NCBI GenBank assembly: GCA_902630065.1
Contig: CACOTF010000002.1
Location: forward strand, 1 to 64,000
DNA length: 64,000 nt
Source: an uncultured Pelagibacteraceae bacterium
GTDB lineage: Bacteria; Pseudomonadota; Alphaproteobacteria; Pelagibacterales; Pelagibacteraceae
Reading direction: 5' to 3'
The notes beneath the pieces were generated by a model. That model was given only the letters and a program-made list of their open reading frames with translations. It did not search any database and was not told the DNA's origin. Position numbers and translations under genes: made by a program. Shown piece by piece: positions 16,867 to 24,352 of this stretch. Every line of letters starts with the position of its first letter. Within the stretch, counting starts at the first letter, position 1.

Positions 16867-17326
16867 AAACAAGGTTTCTTAGCGAAAATAATACAATTAG
16901 TAAAGATGTTAAAAAATTCAATCCTGATAAAGATATACCTAAAATAGTAAACTCTACATCTTTACAATTTTTAACCATTCCAAGACTTTCGATTATTTTT
17001 TCTTTATTTGTGATATCTATATTTGTGTTTGTACAACCAACGTATTCATCAAAAACGCCATTTTCTATGCCAAAATGATATCCTGCAAGAGCAGTGCTCA
17101 ATGTGAATGTAATGATTAAAGCAATTAATATTCTATCAGATTTAATATAGTTATATCCCAAAAAACAAATGAAGATTGCTACTAGTAAAGGAATTCTTTG
17201 ATAAACACATAATTTACACGGTAAATACCCAAGAACTTTTTCAATATAGATCGCAGATAATATAGCAATAATTGAGTATATAAAAATTAATAAATAAATA
17301 TTTTTTCTTTTTAAAATAAAATTCAT
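16853..17326 (-). CDS. DsbB-like disulfide bond formation membrane protein
   Basis: A 157-residue inner-membrane protein with four predicted helices that would reoxidise a DsbA-type partner and pass electrons to quinone. The first redox pair is PCKLCVYQR (C37/C40), with the conserved arginine after it; the second periplasmic loop carries C98 and C121. Start ATG at 17326, 1 bp after the upstream YqaA-like gene. It lies in a small operon with coq7, linking thiol oxidation and ubiquinone synthesis in one transcript. No dsbA is in the window. Confidence 0.88.
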   Translation of the reverse strand: MNFILKRKNIYLLIFIYSIIAILSAIYIEKVLGYLPCKLCVYQRIPLLVAIFICFLGYNYIKSDRILIALIITFTLSTALAGYHFGIENGVFDEYVGCTNTNIDITNKEKIIESLGMVKNCKDVEFTILGISLSGLNFLTSLLIVLFSLRNLVYEKD

Positions 17327-17327
17327 T

Positions 17328-17936
17328 TTAGTTCATAAAGTTTTGTAAAAATTTATAAATTAAAAAAGCAAAAACTATTAATACAATTGAGATTATAATT
17401 GAAACTTTAAGCAACTTTTTTTCAATTATTGTTTTCACAGTTGGACCAAAATTTCCAACCAAGAAAGCTATAATAAAAAATCTAGATCCTCTTGTTAGTA
17501 AGGAGACAATTATAAAATAGATAATATTAAATTGAACAAACCCACTAGTTATTGTGAGTAATTTAAATGGGATAGGTGTAAAACCCGCTATAGCCAGCAA
17601 CGTTGCCCATGCAAAAACTCCCCCATCAGATGAAATTTTATCTTTTAAAAATGATGTATTATCTACGCCGTAAAGCTCAAAAATCTTTATGCCAATTTCG
17701 TTGAAAAAAACATATCCTATGAAATATCCCAAACATGCCCCTAAAACTGATCCTGTAGTAGCAATGATTGCTATCTTAATCCATCTTTGTCTGTCAGCAA
17801 TAGTAATTGGAATAATCAGAACATCTGGTGGAATAGGAAATATGAAACTCTCAATAAAAGATATAAATCCTAAAATTTTTTTAGAATTTTTATGCCCTGC
17901 AAGTTTAATTGTTCTATTAAATAGTTCCTTAAACAT
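17328..17936 (-). CDS. YqaA/DedA-like membrane protein
   Basis: A 202-residue polytopic membrane protein of the SNARE-associated / DedA superfamily, YqaA-like branch. Features include FISFIESFIFPIPPDVLIIPI near the N-terminus (re-entrant loop with prolines), GSVLGACLGYFIGYVFF, and GFTPIPFKLLTITSGF with the family's proline/arginine pattern, then a C-terminal helix. DedA proteins are linked to lipid scrambling and membrane homeostasis. It is the first gene in the YqaA-dsbB-coq7 set and is divergent from tRNA-Leu, 65 bp away. Confidence 0.85.
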   Translation of the reverse strand: MFKELFNRTIKLAGHKNSKKILGFISFIESFIFPIPPDVLIIPITIADRQRWIKIAIIATTGSVLGACLGYFIGYVFFNEIGIKIFELYGVDNTSFLKDKISSDGGVFAWATLLAIAGFTPIPFKLLTITSGFVQFNIIYFIIVSLLTRGSRFFIIAFLVGNFGPTVKTIIEKKLLKVSIIISIVLIVFAFLIYKFLQNFMN

Positions 17937-18001
17937 ATTTTCTTTTAATACAAATAGTGTTTTAATACTATTATTTATATTCTATGAAACTAAAAATAAA
18001 T

Positions 18002-18088
18002 GGGCGAATGGCGGAATTGGTAGACGCGTTGGACTCAAAATCCAATAGTAGCAATACTGTGAGAGTTCGACTCTCTCTTTGCCCACCA
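18002..18088 (+). tRNA. tRNA-Leu(CAA)
   Basis: A complete cloverleaf with long variable arm. Acceptor GGGCGAA pairs with TTTGCCC (one G-U), and the anticodon stem TTGGA/TCCAA surrounds loop CTCAAAA with anticodon CAA (reads UUG). The T arm contains the GTTCGA sequence, and CCA is encoded at 18086-18088. The next gene starts 8 bp after the CCA, so the acyl-CoA synthetase is probably co-transcribed and released by tRNA processing. Confidence 0.97.
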
Positions 18089-18096
18089 AAAAATAT

Positions 18097-19806
18097 ATGA
18101 ACTTAAAACAAATTAATAATTTAACAGAATTATTTTTTGATCAATTTAATAAACAAAATAATAAAGACAAAATTTTATTATCAACTTTAGGCGATAAAAA
18201 AAAAAATTATTCATGGCAAGAAACATATGATTTTATTAATTTAGTATCTAATGAATTAAGAAAAGTAATATCAAAAGGTGATAGATGTTTGTTACTATCT
18301 GAAAATAGACCTGAATGGTTTATAACAGATTTATCCATTATGTTATCAGACGGGATAACTGTTCCAGCATACACAACATATGCAGAAAATGACTACAATT
18401 ATATTCTTAATGATTGCACTCCAAGTATAATTTTTTTTTCAAATATTGAACAATTTAATAAATTGAAAAATATTATTAAGGATAAAAAATTTATAAAAAA
18501 AATATTTTCTTTTGAAAAATTACCTAATGAAGAAATTGAATATGTTAATCTTGAGGATTTAAAACAAAATAATATAAAAAAAAATTTAACAATTCATAAA
18601 TCTCTAGCCTCAAGAAAAGATCCATCCTGCATAATTTATACTTCAGGTACACAAGGAAATCCTAAAGGAGTGATTTTAAGTCATGGTGGTATATTAAATA
18701 ACTGTGAGGGTGCGATAGATATTCTAAAACCATTATTATCTAAAGAACAGCCAAGGTTTCTTACATGGCTTCCACTTTCACATTCTTACGAGCACACAGT
18801 TCAATTTGTACAAATTACTGTTGCAGCTAGAATTTTTTATGCAGAGAGTATCGATAAATTAGTTAAAAATATGGGTGATTGTTCTCCAGAAATTATGACG
18901 GCTGTACCAAGATTTTATCAAAATCTTTATCAAAAAATTAATGCAAGCTTTAAAAAAGCTACAGGATTGAAAAAATACTTAATATTTAAAATGTTAGAAT
19001 TAGGTCTAAAAAAAATAAAAAAAGAAAATTTAACTATTTTTGAAAAAATACAAGATAATATCTTAGAGAAATTGGTAAGAAAAAAAATAAAATCACAATT
19101 TGGAGGATCCCTTAAAACATTCGTTTCTGGAGGTGGTGCTTTAGATAAAGAAGTTGGATATTTTCTTAATGCTATTGGTTTACCAACTCTGCAAGGTTAC
19201 GGCCTAACTGAAACTTCTCCAGTAGTAAGCTGTAATTCAATAGATGATATTAGAATAGATACTGTTGGATCCCCATTTAAGGGAAATTCAGTTAAAATAG
19301 CTGAGGATGGTGAAATTTTAGTAAAAGGCGAAAATGTAATGTTGGGTTATTGGAATAACAAAGAAGAGACCGATAAAGTCTTAAAAGATGGTTGGCTTCA
19401 CACAGGAGATATTGGAGAATTAAAAAATAATTTTTTAAAAATAACTGACAGAAAAAAAGATATTCTCATTACTCCTGGAGGGGATAATATTTCTCCACTA
19501 AAAATAGAAAATGAATTAGTTAATTTAGAATTTATTGATCAAGCTGTAGTATATGGGGATAACAAACCTTATTTGGTGGCGTTATTAGTTTTAAATGATG
19601 AATTTATTAATATTACAAATCAAGAAATTAATAATGCAATAAACAATTTAAATAATAATCTTTCAAAAATAGAAAATATTAAAAATTTTTTTTTAATAAA
19701 AGAAAAATTTTCAATTGAAAATGGTATGTTAACACCAACATTAAAATTAAAAAGATACAAAATTATAAATAAATATAAAAATAATTTTGAAAGTCTTTAT
19801 AATTAA
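18097..19806 (+). CDS. Long-chain acyl-CoA synthetase (AMP-forming)
   Basis: A 569-residue ANL-superfamily enzyme activating fatty acids to acyl-CoA through an acyl-adenylate. The P-loop YTSGTQGNPKGVILSHG, the A5 region GYGLTETSPV, the hinge motif HTGDIGEL and ITDRKKDILITPGGDNISP are all visible, as in the FadD/long-chain group that has a large N-terminal lid. ATG at 18097 is chosen; an upstream in-frame ATG at 18079 lies inside tRNA-Leu. Chain-length preference is not readable from the sequence. An AT-only palindrome (about 19865-19891) follows and might act as a weak terminator. Confidence 0.9.
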   Translation: MNLKQINNLTELFFDQFNKQNNKDKILLSTLGDKKKNYSWQETYDFINLVSNELRKVISKGDRCLLLSENRPEWFITDLSIMLSDGITVPAYTTYAENDYNYILNDCTPSIIFFSNIEQFNKLKNIIKDKKFIKKIFSFEKLPNEEIEYVNLEDLKQNNIKKNLTIHKSLASRKDPSCIIYTSGTQGNPKGVILSHGGILNNCEGAIDILKPLLSKEQPRFLTWLPLSHSYEHTVQFVQITVAARIFYAESIDKLVKNMGDCSPEIMTAVPRFYQNLYQKINASFKKATGLKKYLIFKMLELGLKKIKKENLTIFEKIQDNILEKLVRKKIKSQFGGSLKTFVSGGGALDKEVGYFLNAIGLPTLQGYGLTETSPVVSCNSIDDIRIDTVGSPFKGNSVKIAEDGEILVKGENVMLGYWNNKEETDKVLKDGWLHTGDIGELKNNFLKITDRKKDILITPGGDNISPLKIENELVNLEFIDQAVVYGDNKPYLVALLVLNDEFINITNQEINNAINNLNNNLSKIENIKNFFLIKEKFSIENGMLTPTLKLKRYKIINKYKNNFESLYN

Positions 19807-19909
19807 TTGAAAAAATTTGTTTAATTTTCCCTATTTTACTTAACTTTTTTTAATTATTAATTTTTTTTATTTTTTTAAAAAAAAAATAAAAACACAAAAA
19901 ATTATGTAA

Positions 19910-19938
19910 TTGACATAACTATTCAAAAAAATTACAAA
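19910..19938 (+). promoter_or_regulatory. Sigma-70-type promoter for the lysine-rich mini-gene
   Basis: A perfect -35 box TTGACA (19910-19915) is followed after 17 bp by TACAAA (19933-19938), a 4/6 match to TATAAT. It lies about 50 bp upstream of the mini-gene start and after the AT-only palindrome that ends the preceding transcript. A perfect -35 is uncommon in this window. Confidence 0.55.
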
Positions 19939-19949
19939 AAGGAAATTAA

Positions 19950-19968
19950 ACGAATCAAAAAGATTCGT
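19950..19968 (+). promoter_or_regulatory. Leader hairpin in the 5' UTR of the lysine-rich gene
   Basis: ACGAATC-AAAAA-GATTCGT is a perfect 7-bp stem with a 5-base loop. It sits between the predicted promoter and the Shine-Dalgarno (AAAGGGAG, 19976-19983). It could stabilise the message or be a protein-binding site. No U-run follows directly, so it is not a terminator. Confidence 0.5.
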
Positions 19969-19989
19969 AATTAAAAAAGGGAGCTAAAG

Positions 19990-20073
19990 ATGGCTAAAAG
20001 AAGAAAAAAAGCTGCTAAAAAGAAAACTAAGAAAAAAGCTAAGAAAAAAGCTAAAAAGAAAAGAAGAAAATAG
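19990..20073 (+). CDS. Lysine-rich 27-residue basic protein
   Basis: A 27-residue product made only of Met, Ala, Lys, Arg and one Thr: it begins MAKRRKKAAKKKTKKK and ends with KKRRK. It is too short for gene-callers, but the gene has a strong Shine-Dalgarno (AAAGGGAG), a promoter, a leader hairpin and a strong terminator of its own. The AKKK repeats recall the tails of H1-like and AlgP/Hc1-type DNA-binding proteins, so nucleoid or RNA binding is a reasonable guess. Lys codons use both AAA and AAG, which argues against a simple poly-A artefact. Expression and function are unproven. Confidence 0.7.
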   Translation: MAKRRKKAAKKKTKKKAKKKAKKKRRK

Positions 20074-20095
20074 TTTAGTATTCTTTTTATTAAAT

Positions 20096-20135
20096 AACGC
20101 TTCTCATGGCGCTTGCGTGAGGAGCGTTTTTTTTT
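20096..20135 (+). terminator. Rho-independent terminator
   Basis: AACGCTTCTCA at 20096-20106 pairs with TGAGGAGCGTT at 20118-20128 (11 bp, one G-U), with an inner CGC-TT-GCG, then a run of nine T (20127-20135). It ends the lysine-rich transcript. The T-run also reaches the carD stop codon on the other strand. It is one of only two GC-rich terminators I find in 64 kb. Confidence 0.92.
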
Positions 20136-21005
20136 ACTCAGCTATTTCTTCAGTCACCCCTTCTTCGGAGGTTTTATTTTCAATCATTTGAACTTGTTTT
20201 TCAAGATTTCTTTTTAATGCTTTATCAAGTTTTTTTTGTGTGTCTTCTAGGCTCATGTTTAAGATAATTTGAAATTCTGTAAGTATTCTATCATAAGCTT
20301 TTTCAAAAAGTTGTCTTTCACTGTATGATTGATCGACCATAAGGTCATCTCCTTTATTTAGATCTCTAACTACTTCTGCGAGTTCATAAATCTTACCAGA
20401 TGAAATTTTTGCTTCATACTCTTGTGCTCTTCTGCTCCACATACTTCTTTTAATTTTTGGTTTACTTTTTAGGATACTTATACATTTATTAACTTGATTG
20501 ATTGTTGCTAATGGTCTTAGGTGTGATTGCTTATTTACTGGAACCATTCCATTAGCTTTGTCTTTCTCGAATTTGAGCACATAAGCTTCAATATCGATAC
20601 CACCAATATTCATTTTTTTAAACTCAGTAATTTGACCAACGCCATGTTTAGGATAAACGACATAATCCTTTATCTTATATTCTTTTTTTTCAGTGTCTTG
20701 TTTTTTTACTTTTTTAATTTCTGGCTTTTGCTCATTGTTTTTAGGGATACGCAAAAGATTTGAGCCTGTTTCAGAATTATCTTTTTTCTCAATTTTTCCA
20801 GTAATAGATTTAACTACATTTTTTTTAATCTTTGATTTTTTTACTTTAGCTACAACTTTTATTTTTTTAACTTTTTCTGCTAATTTACTATTTTTAGATT
20901 TATTAACAGATTTTGTTTTTTTTCGTTTAACGGTTTTTTTTTATTAGTGTCTTTCTTAGATTTAAATGTTTTCTTTAAAGTATTTATCAAGTTTATTTTC
21001 TTCAT
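20134..21005 (-). CDS. carD: CarD/CdnL-family RNA polymerase-binding regulator, frameshifted in a poly-A tract
   Basis: CarD-like proteins bind RNA polymerase beta and stabilise open complexes at rRNA and other promoters. The conserved domain is [17 protein letters not shown], then [17 protein letters not shown] and [19 protein letters not shown] with a helical C-terminus. Upstream the frame stays open as a Lys-rich region but has no ATG or GTG, only a TTG at 20754, and ends at a TAA at 20941-20943. A second frame has an ATG at 21005 ([19 protein letters not shown]) that joins the CarD frame if one A is added to the A9 run (minus strand, 20934-20942). A10 would give one continuous protein of about 290 residues. 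Either a base was lost there (real or sequencing) or slippage restores the frame. The 5' end overlaps fdxA by 44 bp. Confidence 0.75.
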
Positions 21006-21288
21006 TTTTAAATTTCTCGTGATCTGGCAATGGTTCTTTTGCTTCGGAAATATTTGGCCATATTTCAGAATATTTTTTGTTTAATTCCAACCACTTTTCA
21101 TTACCAGGCTCAGTATCTGAAACTATAGCATCGATAGGACACTCAGGTTCACAAACGCCACAATCTATACACTCATCTGGTTTAATTACAAGCATATTTT
21201 TGCCTTCATAAAAACAGTCAACAGGACAAACATCAACACAAGTTGTGTGTTTACATTTTATGCATTTATCATTGACCAAATATGTCAT
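20962..21288 (-). CDS. fdxA: FdxA-type 7Fe-8S ferredoxin
   Basis: A 108-residue low-potential electron carrier with one [3Fe-4S] and one [4Fe-4S] cluster. Cysteines C9, C17, C21 and C50 fit the 3Fe site and C25, C40, C43, C46 the 4Fe site, matching the Azotobacter FdI pattern offset by one residue; the extra C12 is also typical. The C-terminal extension ([18 protein letters not shown]) is characteristic of FdxA. The start ATG overlaps the TerB-like stop by 4 bp. Electron partner unknown. Confidence 0.93.
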   Translation of the reverse strand: MTYLVNDKCIKCKHTTCVDVCPVDCFYEGKNMLVIKPDECIDCGVCEPECPIDAIVSDTEPGNEKWLELNKKYSEIWPNISEAKEPLPDHEKFKNEENKLDKYFKENI

Positions 21289-21710
21289 TGGTTTGATTTA
21301 ATTTTTTCTTTTATATCTCCAACTATTTTTGGATCTAAATATAATAATCCTGCCAATCTTCTCATCAAATTAGTTTCATACATGTCTGCATTTTCATCTG
21401 AATAGATAATATTCCATAAAGCCTCAATAACTATCTTTTTTTCTTCAATACTCTTATTTTTTACTTCCTTAGTGAATTCTAAAATTTGGTTTGAATCTTT
21501 CTCTTTTAACTCTGCATCTTCTAATATTTTATCTAAATTATTTTGGGCAGCACCCATTTCAATCAATGCATTTCTAATAATATTTTTTTCCTTTTCAGTA
21601 AAGTTTTCATCTATTTTTGCAGAATGAATTAATAAGGCTGCAATACTGATAAGAGATAAATGATTATCATCATTTTTATTTTCGATATCTTTTTTAAACA
21701 AGCTAAACAT
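21285..21710 (-). CDS. TerB-like domain protein
   Basis: A 141-residue, mostly helical acidic protein. [30 protein letters not shown] and [21 protein letters not shown] match the TerB/DjlA-like fold, in which paired acidic helices (D/E-rich, like [11 protein letters not shown]) may bind metal. TerB proteins were named from tellurite resistance, but in alphaproteobacteria the small form is a core gene of unknown function. It overlaps the helicase by 1 bp (TAATG) and fdxA by 4 bp. No other ter genes are present, so tellurite resistance should not be assumed. Confidence 0.78.
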   Translation of the reverse strand: MFSLFKKDIENKNDDNHLSLISIAALLIHSAKIDENFTEKEKNIIRNALIEMGAAQNNLDKILEDAELKEKDSNQILEFTKEVKNKSIEEKKIVIEALWNIIYSDENADMYETNLMRRLAGLLYLDPKIVGDIKEKIKSNQ

Positions 21711-24190
21711 TATTTTAAGTTTAATTGATTTAATACATTAAATGGATTATTTAAATTGTTCTTTTTGTCGTATTTTTTAAAAACTTTCTTTTTTGGTGGG
21801 ACGTATTTTATGAAGATTTCTTTTCCCTTCTCATAAATTTTATAATCCATTTTTTTTAAAAGTTTATTAAAATTTTCTCGAGAACATCCAAGCAAGTTCA
21901 ACATTTCAGGTTTAACTTTTACCTCTTTTTTGTCGTCTTTTTCAGAATTAAATATCAATATGAATAACCTCTCAAGTATATCTATTCTCACATAAATATC
22001 ATCAAATTTCTCAAAACCACAAAGCAACATAAAATCTTTGTTGGCTGTCTTCATGTTATTTAAAAAATTTAATCCAAAAGTTGGAGGTGATAAACTCAAA
22101 AATTTATTATTATAAATTTTCCATAATAATATTCTTAATGAGACTGAATTTGGTTTAAATAATTTAAATAAAAAAATATGGTATCTACCAAATTTAACAC
22201 CGAGTCTTCTTAATTTTTTTCTATCGTCTTGATTTATTTTATTTAAGTAATCAGAGATATTTGATCTTTTTATAACTCCATTATTTTCATAAAGCCTATA
22301 AGCCAAAGCTCTAAGTTGTGGATTTTGTTCTTTTATATTTTTTAATTCAATAAGACTACTAAGTTCAGTATTAATTTTTTTAACTATCCATTCACGCAAA
22401 TATTCATTTAATTTATTTCTCTCATCATTTTCAATCATTTCATCAATAATTAAGTCTATTTTTGGATTGAGGTAATCTGAGCCAGCAGTCAGTTTTGCTA
22501 TAGGATCTTTGTTCCAATATATTTTAAAATTATTCCTTAACTCTATAAGACCTGTATCAATAATTTGTTTTATTCTACTTATTATTTCTGGACTCACATT
22601 TTGTCTTGCAGCCTTTTTTAAAGATTTAATATCCGCATCTAAAGCGTCAATTTTTAGATCTAATTGCAGTTTTAATCCTTTTAAAATTCCTATGTATTGT
22701 CCATTAATTAATACTTTTTCTTTTTCAAGAATTTCAGTTTTTAATTCAATATCTTGTTTTAAACCTTTTGCCAAAACACTTGCTCTTTTGTCAATAAACG
22801 TTTTTGTTAATTCATCATGAAGTCTATCAGATAATTTGTCTTCTAAGTTTTTAGTTCTTTCGATCCAGTAATCCTGATTTTCAACCCAATTAGACTTATT
22901 TGAAACGTATGACCAAGTTCTAACATTAGATATCCTGTTTGAAATCGAATCTACATTTCCATCAAGTTTATCAAGCATAGAAAGCTGTTTTTTCATATAA
23001 TAGTTTGGTATTTTTTTTTCATTACCTGTCAAAAAATTGAACACTTTATTTACAACTTCTAGATGGTGACCATAAGTCTTTTTCACAAAATCAGGAATTT
23101 GACAGCATTCCCAAAGAATTTTTAATACTTCTGAATTGTTGATTACATTAATATTATTTTCTTTTAAAAAATATTTTAAAACTTTTTCGTCTTCGCATTC
23201 CCCAACTCTTCTTAACCAGTCTTTACCTGGTCTTTCTTCTAATGATTTTAGTAAAGTTTCTTTGTTATTAAAGTTTAAATTAGAATTTCTCCAAAATATA
23301 TTCTGTATTTCTGGAAAATTATGATTTTCTAAAAATTCAATTTCCTCTGGATTAATTTCGTCACAATCGCCTGTAATACCAAAACTGCCATCATTTAAAT
23401 ATCGACCAGCTCTTCCTGAAATTTGTCCAATTTCAGAGATTTTTAAGCGTCTTATTTTTTTTCCATCGAATTTTTTTAAGTTTGAAAAGTAAACATTATC
23501 TAAGTCCATATTTATTCCCATTCCAATCGCATCTGTAGCCACAAGATAATCAACATCTCCAGATTGATATAAATTTACTTGAGAATTTCTAGTTTTAGGA
23601 CTTAGTGATCCCATTACAATTGCTGCACCACCTTTCTGTCTTCTTATAAGTTCCGCAATTGCATAAACTTCTTCTGTTGAAAAAGCTATAACTGCACTTT
23701 TTCTATTAATTCTAGAAATTTTTTTATGTCCCCCAAATGAAAGTTTTGATAATCTCTGTTTATTTATAAACTCAATATCATCATCAAGTTTTTGAATAAT
23801 ATTTTTTATAGTATTGGAACCCATTAGCATTGTTAATTTCTCACCTCTTAGATTTAACAATCTATCTGTAAAAATATGACCTCGCTCGTGATCTGAACAC
23901 ATTTGAATTTCATCTATACCTACAAAATCTAAAACCTTATCTACAGGCATCGACTCTACAGTACACAAAAAATATTTTGCATTAATTGGTATTATTTTTT
24001 CTTCACCAGTAATAAGAGCAACTTTTGATGGATCTACCTTTTGTAAAATTTTGTCATATACTTCTCTTGCTAAAAGTCTTAGAGGAAATCCTATCATTCC
24101 TGAGTCAAATGAAAGCATTGTTTCTATTGCAAAAAAAGTTTTACCAGTATTTGTAGGCCCAAGAACTGCTGTGATCTTATTTTTTGACAT
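21710..24190 (-). CDS. SUV3-like DEAD/DEAH-box RNA helicase
   Basis: An 826-residue superfamily 2 helicase resembling the mitochondrial Suv3 branch that is common in alphaproteobacteria. Walker A GPTNTGKTFF lies at residues 11-20; DEIQMCSD is motif II. Further on are VMGSLSPKTRNSQ (after motif III), VATDAIGMGINMDLDNVYF (motif V) and GQISGRAGRY (motif VI). The long C-terminal half (about 330-826) has coiled-coil character and a Lys-rich tail (PPKKKVFKKYDKKNN). Suv3 relatives unwind RNA for exonucleolytic decay. It heads the helicase-TerB-fdxA-carD string and is divergent from aacS. Confidence 0.88.
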   Translation of the reverse strand: MSKNKITAVLGPTNTGKTFFAIETMLSFDSGMIGFPLRLLAREVYDKILQKVDPSKVALITGEEKIIPINAKYFLCTVESMPVDKVLDFVGIDEIQMCSDHERGHIFTDRLLNLRGEKLTMLMGSNTIKNIIQKLDDDIEFINKQRLSKLSFGGHKKISRINRKSAVIAFSTEEVYAIAELIRRQKGGAAIVMGSLSPKTRNSQVNLYQSGDVDYLVATDAIGMGINMDLDNVYFSNLKKFDGKKIRRLKISEIGQISGRAGRYLNDGSFGITGDCDEINPEEIEFLENHNFPEIQNIFWRNSNLNFNNKETLLKSLEERPGKDWLRRVGECEDEKVLKYFLKENNINVINNSEVLKILWECCQIPDFVKKTYGHHLEVVNKVFNFLTGNEKKIPNYYMKKQLSMLDKLDGNVDSISNRISNVRTWSYVSNKSNWVENQDYWIERTKNLEDKLSDRLHDELTKTFIDKRASVLAKGLKQDIELKTEILEKEKVLINGQYIGILKGLKLQLDLKIDALDADIKSLKKAARQNVSPEIISRIKQIIDTGLIELRNNFKIYWNKDPIAKLTAGSDYLNPKIDLIIDEMIENDERNKLNEYLREWIVKKINTELSSLIELKNIKEQNPQLRALAYRLYENNGVIKRSNISDYLNKINQDDRKKLRRLGVKFGRYHIFLFKLFKPNSVSLRILLWKIYNNKFLSLSPPTFGLNFLNNMKTANKDFMLLCGFEKFDDIYVRIDILERLFILIFNSEKDDKKEVKVKPEMLNLLGCSRENFNKLLKKMDYKIYEKGKEIFIKYVPPKKKVFKKYDKKNNLNNPFNVLNQLNLK

Positions 24191-24352
24191 ATCTACTTTT
24201 AGTATGATCTTTTTTAAGCCTACTATATTTTGTTACTCAAAAAGAACAAAAATAGACTAAAACTAGTCCGAATCAGATAGGAAAAAGTTCTCATTTTCAA
24301 TTTATATCATCTAAGGTTAGCATAAATTTTACAATATAAATATAAATATTTA

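Noticed and set aside
21285..21710. Tellurite resistance locus
   Set aside because: Only a lone TerB-like domain is present, with no other ter genes; the small TerB form is a core gene of unknown role.
24255..24268. GACTA-AAAC-TAGTC stem upstream of aacS
   Set aside because: Only a 5-bp stem in AT-rich DNA; too weak to call a regulatory element.
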